Shown piece after piece: positions 1 through 12,100 of a stretch of DNA of 64,000 nucleotides. The DNA is from Larus michahellis. Lineage: Eukaryota > Chordata > Aves > Charadriiformes > Laridae. Both the position numbers and the translations under genes were made by a program. The stretch spans positions 9,176,001 through 9,240,000 of the forward strand of contig NC_133906.1 in NCBI RefSeq assembly GCF_964199755.1. Reading direction: 5' to 3'. Position 1 is the stretch's first letter, and every line of letters begins with the position of its first letter. Below the pieces are notes generated by a model that saw only the letters and a program-made list of their open reading frames with translations, did no database searches and was not told the DNA's origin.

Positions 1-155
1 TGAATATTGAGAGACCAGCCGCTTATAAGCAGAGGACCATGAGACCTTTAAGGAGGTGCCAGAGTGCTAGAGCTCATTTTCAGGGGCATACAAGGAACAG
101 GTCACTCGGTCGTTGTGACAGCAACCAGTCTCAAGTGGCATTCAGCAGTACCATT
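1..155 (+). CDS. ATP10B: ATP10B exon a (partial, 5' end outside window)
   Basis: The reading frame starts at base 3 and gives residues 1-51, ending ...VAFSSTI just before the donor GTGAGT at 156. The stretch is rich in Arg, Gln and Ser and matches the variable cytosolic insert that precedes the EKD(V/I)TPD exon in ATP10B. It holds no catalytic residue. The acceptor lies upstream of the window, so the true exon start is unknown. Confidence 0.88.
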
Positions 156-3100
156 GTGAGTACGAGCAGACTGAGCTAACAAATTTTAAGGAGTTCTCTT
201 TTCTGTTGCATTTTGTAATGGGGAGCCAACAGGTGGACAGGAGAAATCCAAGCCCTGGTGGAGTTAAGAGAGGGAAGGGGGAAACAAAGCAGTGGGGTCC
301 CTGCTTAGAGTGTGTGGGCTGCAGTTGGGGGAGAGCCAGGTGAAGGTTTGGGAATCTGTGTCCTTGTATCAAAGACTGCAGCAGAAGAGTAGGGATACAA
401 GGTGAGTTCTTCTGATGGTTGCTTGATAGGTGGAGAAGACACGAATTTGAGGTTCAAGGATTGAGGCCATGGTTCATAACAGCAAGAGGTACTTTGCACA
501 AAGGGGAATGAACTTTTTGTACTGTTCTGGTACGCTAAAATACCAAAGAAAGCGAGGTGGGGATACTGGGCTGGGATTGTGCAAGAGGAGCTAGGGATGT
601 GAGTCTGGGGCCTGGCTTTGCAGAAACAGGAGGTACAGGTCCTCCGGGGAGATGATGGTCAGGAAGAGGGTATGGGTTTGAAGTCAGAGTTTCAACATAG
701 CTTAGAAAGCCACAGACTGCTTCTGCTACTAACGCTGCAACATATAGTCTTCAGCCACCCTTGCACCACTGTGCGTGCAAAAGGGCCAAGCAGCACTCTC
801 CAGAGCAGTTCTGGAAGTTTGTTAGTGTGTCAAAAGATAAATGTTGCATTTTTTTGAGACAAAAAAAAAAAAGCAGTACTTTTCACAAAGATAATATAAA
901 TTAAGCCAAAAGGGTTTATCGGAATAAGACCTTAAACCCTGCAAGATGTTGAACTCTGCAAGATGCTGAAGAGCCTTGTCCCCCTTTAGTAGCTCTAAGT
1001 GTCCCCCTTTAGTAGCTCAGAGTGGCCTCTGCCTCACTTCAAGTACTGACTTGGAAGTACATGTCTTCAGTGCAATTCTGGGAAAATCTTAGACTCAGCT
1101 GAATTTTACATCTGAAACTTCCCAAAATTTAACACAGCCTAGTTATAGTCAGACTGTTCTTTTCTTCTTGAAAGTTTTTTTAAAAGACGTTTCAGAAAAA
1201 CCTTTTATGGACTCCAGGAGAAAGTTGAACACCTTTCAAAATTAGAATTCCATTTAACATTAAACCGCTGGAAAACCCTTCCAAATCTTGTGTTTTTTAA
1301 AAAAATCTCATAAATATAGATTTCTCAGAACTTTACTTTCTGCAGTTGTTCTTCTTGGCAAAGTATTTTAAGATCCTACTTGCTTCATTCAGTTCCTCTG
1401 CCATGTAGTAGATATCAGTCAGTACTCTTCCTGCTCCTGGAATATGGGGCATTGTCAGTTGTTATCCTACCATTTTCCAGCCCAGTTCCCGTGGGCTGCT
1501 GAGAACCCATGGGTCATGACTTTTGAAGTGTGATAAAGGAATTTCTTGCCAGTATATCTCCCCAGTTATGTTTTTTACTGCCAGGCCTCTTCGCTTTCTT
1601 CTGTAAATAAACCGCCATGTTATTTTTTTTCCCTACTGTAAAGACAATATCTGAGGAACTAGTATCAAACATCTCCTTTGTAGAGGAAGATGAAGCTGCT
1701 GTCAAGGAAATAACCAGCCTTAGCTGCTAATAGGTGTCACTCTCTGTGGATAAATCATTTAACCTCTATGACAAATATGAAGATGTATTAAAATGGAGAC
1801 ACAGGTATTGCCCAGAGGTTGTCCTGTATGTTGATATCCTTCAAATGGTGCACAGCAGTGTTTCTCTTTACTAGCCAAACCAATTCCCTATTAATAAAAT
1901 AGAGAGAGTAAAATTCTCTCTGTCTCTGGTTCCTGCTCTTTGGAACTTGTATCACCTTGTCTGATGCATTTGTACTTTGCTACGAATCTGTAACGTCTTG
2001 AGTACTCCGGTTATACAGATAGTATCATGGGCCTGAATGTATCTCAGTAGTCAAAGTTTCTTAAGAAAAATCTATCTTTGAACAACGTGTGATTGAAAAC
2101 ACAAAGATTGCTATTTGACTTGATTAATTTAGGGTTTGCAGAGCCCTTCTGGATAAATGGCTCTGTTAAAATAAAAGTATTGAAGTATTCAGTGGCAGTC
2201 AATGATTGTCAAACACAATCCTCACGATGAAATTGTGAGCCTCAGCTTCTTCAGACCAACAAAATGCAAGAGAAAAAAGAAATGCTTTACATAATAAACA
2301 ACATAAAGTCCAAAGGCCAGTAGCTGACATTGTACAATTTGTTGTTGTTGGCTTTTTTCTTAATAAATGTCGAGTTTCCAAGGCTTGATGTGCCAGCCAC
2401 ATGAAACTGTTCGTGAAAACTGGTAGCCTCAGGTAATAGTAAAATTGAAGAACTTTGCACTGCTGAGAAGACACAGTGGTTTTTGGGTAAGGGTTAGTAC
2501 AGCATCTGCTATGAGCACCTGCATGTCAGAACTGTTGCCAAGAAAAGCATTTTAAAGCAAGAGGGCCGTTAACATAATAGTATCCTACAAAATGTAGAGA
2601 GTTTAATTGGAAAGAAACTGTGCCAAACAAAAGATAATAATTTACAAATGTCAAATTTATATGTGAACAGTTTTTAAAGGAGAATTATCTATGCAGTAAT
2701 CACAAAATTTACTTACTCTCAATCAGCCTTACATGAATCAGTGATAAGCAGGTTGCATGTGGTATTTTAAGTGCATTTGTACAGTGGTAATTGATTGTGC
2801 CTGCAAATCAGCGTGTTTGAACTTTGTCTCAGTATTCTGAGCAGTTCTGCAATTAGGAAGCTCTGCAGCTACAGAATGTATTTCAGCCTGCCTGTTTGTG
2901 AGAGTGTTCTCTGCTTGACAAGTTTTGATGTTTTGCTGAAATCTGAGAAGCTCTTATCAATTAACGTTCATCTCAGTGCGTCTCTGAGATAGAGATGAGG
3001 ATGATGGGTTTTTCATGGCATTTGATAAAGTTAATTAACTGCAGTCTGCAGATCCTAGAAGAATAACTAAATAGCATTACTTGTCTTTTCTGGAGTAAAA

Positions 3101-6100
3101 GTAACAAGGTATGATGCAAAGCCGAACTCCTAGGACTTACCCTGTGGTTTTGCCCCTTCCAATACCTTTGCCATAGTCTTCATGATCCATAGCAGTCTGT
3201 GGAGCCTCCTTACATACGATTTATGCAGTTCATCAGACATGGTGAATCCTATGTCCAGTTACAGCTTCCAAAAATTCGGTGGCAAAGTTTATACAGTGGG
3301 AAGGAGCTTGACCATGTCTTGGACAACGGAAAAGCAAATTCCTAGCTTATTGTCAGCAACCATATCCCTTGCTACTCGTACTAAACATAACTACAAGGAG
3401 ATGGAGATCTACCCATTAACAGTTACACTTGGAAAATTAGAGACTGAGCTGAACAGATCTGTTTGAACACAAATTCAAGCTATTCTGAAAACTTATAGTT
3501 GAAAATTGCTGCCAAGTCTACAGTGTTTATATTGATACCATAAAAATGTGCGATGTCTGTGTGTGTCTTAGGTTTTATGTGGAATGCAAAGGAAAGAAGA
3601 ACAGTGTAGTCTTTACTTCAGAAATCTCCCATGATAAATATAGTGACTGATTAACTCATTTCATAAACGTTTATGAAAAATCTGGAGGGAGACAGACGTC
3701 ACAGAAGCACAGAATTGTTGAGGTGGGAAAGGATCTCTGGAGGTCATCTGGTCCAACCCCCCTGCTCACCTCAGCCAGTTACCCAGGACCATGACCAGAC
3801 AGCTTTTTAGTATCTCCAAGGATGGTGGCTCCACAACCTCTCTGGGCGACCTGTGCCAGTGTTCTGTCACCCTCACAGTAAAAAAGTGTTTCCTAATTTT
3901 CAGGTGGAACTTCCTGTGTTTCAGTTTGTGCCCTTCTCAGAGGGAAAAATAAAATAATGTGTTATAAAACAACAGAGCTATGGTTGACAGAAGGACTTAA
4001 AGGAACTTCAAAAGAGTAGGAAAAATATAAAATGATAAGCAAATTTGGAACAAGACAGAGCAGTAACATTTCCTCTGTCTACCTTTAGGTGTTCTTATGA
4101 ATTAAGATTGTGACAGCACATTTCCTTCTAGATTTAATCATTCCAATAAATAGTGCCTTGCTATTAGAAGCATTTCATGAAGATTTCAATTGTCCTGTTG
4201 TCATCAGGTTTTAGTGCCATCAAGTAAAAGAAATGTTACCAAATTAATGAGGAAATCTTAAAATCTGAATGGCACTAGCCATTTTATAACATCAGCATTT
4301 TTACTAACAAAATTGGTAACATTGAAAAGGTGGTATATTTAACTGATCGTCATCATTAGTGCTGTTTTATTTCACTTTCTTTCTTTTTCTTATTTTCACT
4401 TTTCTTTCTTTTGTTCATTTGTTTGTTTTTATATATGTTCAGGCTGGTCAATTAACAGACTTTTTTATCTAAATTTTATCTCCTGTAGTTCCGTAAAGCT
4501 CAAAATTCAGGTCAGCCCTGTTTTCACTGAATGTGAAAAAGGAAATGAGAAAAACTTTTCTGATAAATATTGATTTTTATATTACTTTGTCTTTAAAACC
4601 TATCTCTGAGGTCATAACTGACCTGACACTTTTCTATTTTTCAAGAGTAATATTTTGAGTTGAGAAAGTTTCTGCTGAAGTGGAATACCTACTAGTGCAT
4701 TGTCATTTTTGGCATGAACTAGAGGCAGATATTGAGGAGATATATGCAAAAGAAATTGTGTAGGATGATGACGGAAAGGAGAGGCTGAGATCTGTGTGTA
4801 GTAATTCGTGGTTCTTGAGGTTCATTCTAACTGTAGCAATGCATGAGGAAATCATATGAATAGCTGGGCCAAAGAGTCAATTCGTTTATAATCATTCATG
4901 TTTCAGACTTAATATAATTCCCAACATAAATGTTTTGAGAGTTGCGTCTGCACGTGTGTTCTTCGTTGGAATTGTCCAGTTAAGCTATTTGGGATTGCTG
5001 TACGTAGGAAGCACAGTACAGGCCACAGACTCACAGTTACCCACAGTAACCATCTGCTGCAGTACAATATTGTGAAAGCGTTTCTAAAGAACGACAGCTT
5101 TAACTTTTCAGCCTCTGATCCTTTTTAAGAGACCTGAGATGATAACTAAAAAATCAGACTTATCCTCATTGTGTGTATTTGCTAGAGAAAGGACTACATC
5201 TATACTTAAAACTTTTCCCCATATGTGAAATGAAAAAGCATGAAAACACTGAACCAGAGGAACCAGAGCCTCCTGTGGCAGAGAAAGGGCAAAACCTTGT
5301 TCCATCTTAGGATTTCAATTGAGCTCTGTGCCGCAAAATAAGCAGTAGATTTATTTGCAATTACTAGGATGATTTAAGAACCGTTATTCACTTTAGCAAG
5401 CAGGAATTAGAATGCAACATATTCAGCTCAGCACAACGCAGCCGTGAAGGTGGCTGGATGACTTCTGTTGCATATTTAGGGAACCTAGGAAAACCATGCC
5501 AGATTGAAGGGGGAGAGGGTAATAGCCGAGATGAACTAGAAAGCAGCTAAATCACTTTTGGCAGTTCCTTAAAGAAGGCATCCAAAAGTGTTGGCTCACA
5601 GGAAGGTGTCTTTTAAACTTGTAAGCTGTTGTTAAATATGGCCCTGAATTAAATCCAAACCAGGCTCTGCTAACATGAAATTTCCATTAAAAGTAATACT
5701 CCCATAGCCCTACATCAAATGAAATTGTAGATAAGTGACATTGTTAAGTACTTTGGCTTGCAAATTTAGGTTTGATTAGAAAGATTGTACTAGTAAAATT
5801 ACAGTAACATTTCAGGAACAAATGAAGTATTTATTTATTTATTTATTTATTTATTTATTGTAAAACTGAGGAAGAACAGTTTGAGACAGCTTCTCTTTCT
5901 GGGTGCAGAGCAAAATGACTCTGGAAACAAAAAGTGATACTGCGTAACCAAGCCATAAGCACAATACATTCTCTGTTGAAATAACAATCAGGTCCCACAC
6001 TGAAATGGGAGATCGCGAATCCACTTCCGTCTGGAATGCCCTTTAATTCACTGGTCAGCAGTTTCAAAGTTGGAGGATACAGTATATATTATTCTTGATT

Positions 6101-9100
6101 TCTAGTAGATCTCAAAAGAAATAAAATTCTGAAATCATCTTCTATTTCAAGATACATTTCCTTCTAATTATCTAGTTATGCAGCTTTTAGAAATTTATCT
6201 TTTTTCCCTAGATGTTAAGTACAAAAGGTATTTAGCTTACATAATTCTAGGTGTAAATTCAATAAGAAGCAAGAAGAAGATATCAAGTTGATGTTCTTCC
6301 TTGAGGTCAAGGGTAAATGGGAATAATCCTCTCAAGTAACTTCTCTTCCAGGAAAAGGATGTGACTCCGGATAGCAGGCTGCTGAGGCGAGTGAGAGAAG
6401 CTGCACTCCAGACTGAAAATCTTTCTCCTTTTATACATATGAAGACTTCCACATCCCTTACTGACTTCTTTCTTGCCCTTGCCATTTGCAATACAGTCCT
6501 GGTCTCCACAACTACTGAGCCAAGACAAAGGGTAATTAAGTATATGAGGCAAATTGATTATACTTCCATTTCACAACATACAGCAGTGTTCAGCGAAACC
6601 TGAAATGGTAAAAGATAGTCTGGGACTTCTCCTCTAGTTCTGTTACCTTTTGTGTAGTATCTACTGTTTCCCTTCCTGTGTATGTCCCTTCCTAGCATGG
6701 CGTTTTATGTGGATGAATAGCTATGGCTAGCACAGTATCTGCACTTTTTCTTTTAAATTTTATATTATATATACTGTAGGAAGTTTGTTGAACATACTGT
6801 GTTTTCTCTGATCTCCCATACCATTGACAAAACTACCAGGGGCTTGATTTCATCTCTGCTTCAGAGGTAGAGATACAAATCACCATCAAATTTGGATGCC
6901 AACTCACCTATGACTCCTCTACTGAATTACCCCACCACAGTTAAATTGGGGGGCGGGGGAAGTTGCTTTTCTAATTATCATCATTTACATACAGAAAAAT
7001 ATATTGAGGTTTTGAAAAGTATCTTGTAGTTCGCATGTATTTGTTTTTAACCATAGGTTTTCTCATATTTCTAGGTCACAGTCCCACCACCAATAAAACC
7101 TTCAGGAATCACCCTGGAGAAGATTCATCAGATATTTCAAAGGCTAAAACTAGCAAGCCTTAGTCAGTCCTTTTCATCATCTCAGTCTAGTTCAGACCTA
7201 GGTGCTAGCTTCAGTGCAAGGAACACTGAGGAGCATCTTGCTGCGTTGGATTGCTGCACCAATGACAACGACTGCAGTGCCAGCAGTAGAGGTGATGAGC
7301 TCCAGGGCAAGGGCAGCACAGATATTGGTAGTGCTTCCTTGGATGAGGTTTTTAAATCCGTGACTAACCGTTCTTTGCCAACAGACTTTTGTTATGAGGC
7401 TGAGAGCCCAGACGAGGCAGCGCTTGTCTATGCTGCCCAGGCGTATAGTTTTACTTTAGTGTCCCGAACTCCTGAACAGGTGACGGTACGGTTGCCACAA
7501 GGCACACTCCTGACTTTCGATATTCTCTACACTTTGGGATTTGACTCAGTAAGGAAAAGGATGTCTGTAGTGGTGAGGCACCCTCTAACCAAGGAGATTG
7601 TTGTCTACACAAAAGGAGCTGACTCTGTTATAATGGACTTGCTGGAAGACTCTGCCAAAGGTAATTAGCCAATGAGCTATTTCTGTTGTGTCTCATATAA
7701 AGAAGCACGAGAAGTTTGCAGTACTCTTTTCTGCATGAAATATTGTATCTAGGCATGAGAAGCACATAAAAAGAATAAGCTTTCTCTAGTGCTATCCCTG
7801 CAGATCAGAACTGGGGTATTTATTTAACCTCAGTAATGTTTAGAATATGGAATGGTCTAATTAAAATTCACTGTCAGCGCTAACGCATGTGGATTGCGTA
7901 CTCTGCAATAATACTGTCATAAGGGCCTGACCATTGTATTTCAGCTTGTCAGCAAGAGTGCTATAACATAAACAAACAAGAAAATCCAAGTAATGTTATC
8001 TTAAAGGAAACAAGGATCTTCCGCAAGCTTTCAGCTTATGCGCAGACAACAGTTTTGAGCTTTTAAAGGAATTGCTGTTGTACTGTAATCTAGTTTTCTG
8101 TAATGCCCACTCTTTTTTAATCCTAGGCCATTAGATCTGAAATTATCTGTGTTTAAAATATGGAATCTTTTCCTTGTATTTCACAGCTGACCTTAGCGCG
8201 GAGAGGAGAATGAAAAGAATAAAAGAAAAAACACAGAAGCATCTGGACTACTATGCCCGTGATGGCCTGAGAACTCTGTGTATAGCTAAGAAGGTAGGAG
8301 GGCATTAACCTAATATCGTTTACAGCTTTGCTCTGTACATGTCAATAGATTTATTAGAAAAATTTAATGGCTATAATTCTTTCTGCTTCAGAGAACAAGC
8401 CAGATACAGCCCATCTTTTTGTCTCTCTATTTGATCGCTCTGCAGTCTTTTTTTCCCTCTTTTTCCTCGGTGCGAACAGATGATGGATTTTTGGTCAGCC
8501 TCAAAACTTTCATTTCTGTTTCTCTTATGGTAACTCTAGCTGACCTTCTCTACAGTGGTTCCAAGCAAGAAATAAAAAGTCCACAGGGGAGCCAACCTTT
8601 TTCTGGTTTGCTTGGCATTCAGCTTTCAAAAATCTTGCCCTCAGCCTGGGTTAGTACATCTTAGTCTGATACTTTAATACAGAAGTTGTCTATGTGCAAC
8701 AAATAGGTCATATCCAAGCTACAGAGAAATGTAGAGCAACCTTCAGAAACTGTGTGTTCCTGTTCAGCGTCCCAGCTAAGGGCTGTGTGATCAGGAGTCC
8801 CTCTAGGTCATGTTGTTAAGTCTCAGCCATAGGCCATTTATACAAACAGGAAGGCAGGTCTATTTTTCTCATTACTACTAGTTCTTGTCATCTTCTCTTG
8901 GAAAAGTTTGTGTTATTTTAAAGACAACACAGTACTTTACCAGCCTGGATAGGAGTTAAGTCTCTGTGATCCAGAATGTTGGCATTCTTCTCTTATTTAA
9001 AATTAAAATGAGGCCTGTTTAAATTGTGTTATGCAGGTCTTGAATGAAGATGACTTTCAAAAATGGGCCAATTTTCGTCGGGAGGCAGAAGCTGCAATTG

Positions 9101-12100
9101 ACAACAGAGAAGAACTGTTAATGGAGACAGCGCAGCATCTGGAGACCAAACTCACCTTGCTGGGTAGCTAAAAATAAGAATCGTCTTTGCATAAAGTATC
9201 ACTTGCTCTCCTGTGATATTCTTGGCAATCAGACAGACAACAGCTTATACTAATTTATATCAAAAAGTCTTCCTCTGAGGTTTGGAAATCTCAGGGCTAG
9301 GGTATACAGTCCAATGACAGTGTCTAAACGAGTTCTCGTGCATTTTGAGCAGCAGTAACTTTGAAAAAGTCTACTGAAACTATCATGTGCCAGAAGCAAA
9401 GAACATGTACATCAGCTGTTAACTGTGGCTCAGCTGGCATAGTAGATAATGAAGTTCCCATAATCCAATCGTGTGTGTGTCCTTAGATAAACCTATAAAA
9501 TAATATAAATTAACTTCAGTTTTGAGCACAAATTCCAAGGCAATTTTGGTAATTACACTGTATTATAAAAAACGGTAACTTAAAATGCTGTCCACATGTA
9601 AGGATTTTTGCTAGTGAATTCATGCTGTTGTTGCATTGTCATGTTTGCTTTTTGCACCTTATAAAAAGGATATTTCATGTTAAAACTTACATTCATTGGC
9701 ACTTGTGCATCATCCATCACCGTCTTATCTGACAACACTATTCTGTTAAATTACACAGCGCTTCAGTGCTCTCTTTTCTATTTTATTTTGAAAAATTTTG
9801 TTCTTTAAGACTTTGATTTTCAGACTTGTCTCAGTCTCATCTTTCTGTGAATACAATCTGTGCCCATACTTCATTATCATTAATTTCTCTGATTGCAAGC
9901 TATTAGCATTATGGCTTCTCATAAGCTCTGCAGTGATTTAAAAAATTAGAGTAATAACAGTAAATGCCATAAGCAGAACCACATAAGAGATACTGTAGAT
10001 CTTGTCAGAGTCTGTTACCTTTGCCAACTCTTAAGGCTCTGTGTGCTTTCATACTTTATTTCACAAAAAGTGTTCTTTTAGCTTAAATCAGTATCTATCT
10101 TTAATGTGTCACAGTTCGGCATCTTCAAACTGACCTCTAGTGGAAGAGATAGGAAGAGGAGCATTATAACATTCAGATGGTGATTTACCATCAGGATGAG
10201 TGTTGGCATCTGCTTCTAAGTTTGTGCATTTTAAAAAAGAAAAGTTACTGTAACGTTTATTCTCGCTTTGATGGGCGAAGTATCTAACTTGACAAGAGGG
10301 ATAGCATTCATCGAAATAGTCAAAGTTCTTCTTTTCTCTGGTTGCTTTGATGGGACTTAATGCAGTACTTTAAAAATGCATATGGTGTAATTCCTCTGCC
10401 AGCACGTTGCCACTTTGGATTATTAAGAAGAAATGAAACACATTGTTCTAGCAACGAGTAAAATGAAGAGCCAGGACTTGATTGCTGACATTCAGATCTT
10501 AATCCAAACACAGATCTTGCACCGGTGTGTTTATTTGCTGGACACTGCCTTGGCTCAGCTCTTGATAAGTTCAGGATCATGACTGGAAGTCAAAGACCTT
10601 TTCTTAAAAAAGAAAATAGCGAAATCATTTCCAAATGAAAGAAAACTAGTTCATTTCTTCTCTTCCTGTCTGCCCAGGAGCCACAGGGATTGAAGATCGG
10701 CTGCAAGACGGAGTGCCTGACACTATTGCGGCTCTTCGAGAAGCTGGGATACAAATCTGGGTCTTGACAGGAGACAAACAGGAAACAGCAGTTAACATTG
10801 CATATTCCTGTAAACTCCTGAACCAAAGAGACACCGTCTTCACCATTAACACTGAAAACAAGGTGAGTACAGAGAGACACACAGAATTTGCTATCTTTTT
10901 CCCTTTCTTGTGTCTTGCAGCTTGGCATTATTTTGCTTTAAGCTGCGTTCAACACAAAACAGCCAACCAAAAACTCATATAGCAGCATTAGGCCAGAAAC
11001 TCTTTAGACCACACATAATAGGATGAATTGAAACACAAGACAATTATGTAGAGTTTTAATCAATTAAAATACAATGTTTTTTCCAAATGAAAATATTCTT
11101 TAAAAAAATTACGTGAATAGCGAGCTTTAGAAAGAAGGTAATATGCAGTTTAAGTGCCTGATTCCTTAATAATACTGACAACTGTCTTTTCACCTTGCAA
11201 TAGAAATTTTAGTTACAATGATATTTTAACCCTAGGTGATATCTGTAAGAAGACGTTTGGAAAGTGCTGTATGAGTCAGCCTGGAAAAAGCATGCAGGTG
11301 TAGATTTAATTAAATTCAGAACTTTCCAGTCGCCTGTTCCCTAATAGGATTAGCCTTAATCAGAAATTTATTAGTGAACAGTTTAATCCAGTATCTTTTT
11401 GTGTAAGCAGCATTTCACCTTCTTGGAAACCTAATATAGCTCTTGTGGGGCAGTTAAAAACACAGTCACTTTCTTGACATTCCATGGTGGCACACGTGGT
11501 TGTTGATGTGCACAGATATTCCCTGAATTTGCATGGGCAATAAGAAGGTCAGGCAGTAGGCAAAGCAACCATACTTCAAAATGAGGATAATCGCTTCAAG
11601 GGCGCGTCTGTCAGCTCCTGTGACTCACTAAAATACAGTGAACAATCTGTGGTGCAATCTATGGCTATTCCTGAAACCGTCTGAACGGAAGAGACAAAAT
11701 AGAGTCCTAACTTTTGAAGAGGGTAAATGCCATTAAGGATGGTGAAAGGAAAAGGTTTTAGGAAAGCAACTTTGGCTTTTGCAGGTTGTGAAGCACCATA
11801 AGTAGGGTACCAGGAAAACTATGCCTTGCTTTTGGAAAGCAGAATGGCCTCAGCTGTGCACGCCTACATCTCTCCGGGCATCCTGGTGGGCCAGATGGCT
11901 TTGTGAGGTGGATTTAGGGGAGACTGAGTTCAGACGTTATGGCTAAACCAGACCCGTTTACTAAGGAGAGGTCAGCCCTGACCATTTCTAAAGCCCCAAA
12001 ACAGGGTCCAAAGTGCCAGCTGTGCTGCCCTGTTTACTGCCTTGCTGGTGACCTCTTACTTCCCGCATAGCCCCGGGTGTCCCTGAGGTGCCCCAGGCAG

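Larger units (their letters stand above)
156..6351 (+). other. ATP10B intron (about 6.2 kb)
   Basis: Donor GTGAGT at 156 and acceptor TTCTCTTCCAG ending at 6351; phase 0. It contains the local tandem duplications at 938-1018, a minus-oriented CR1 3' fragment at 3699-3940, a pyrimidine-rich tract near 4370-4435 and an (ATTT)n run at 5828-5859. I see no additional exon in it. Confidence 0.85.
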
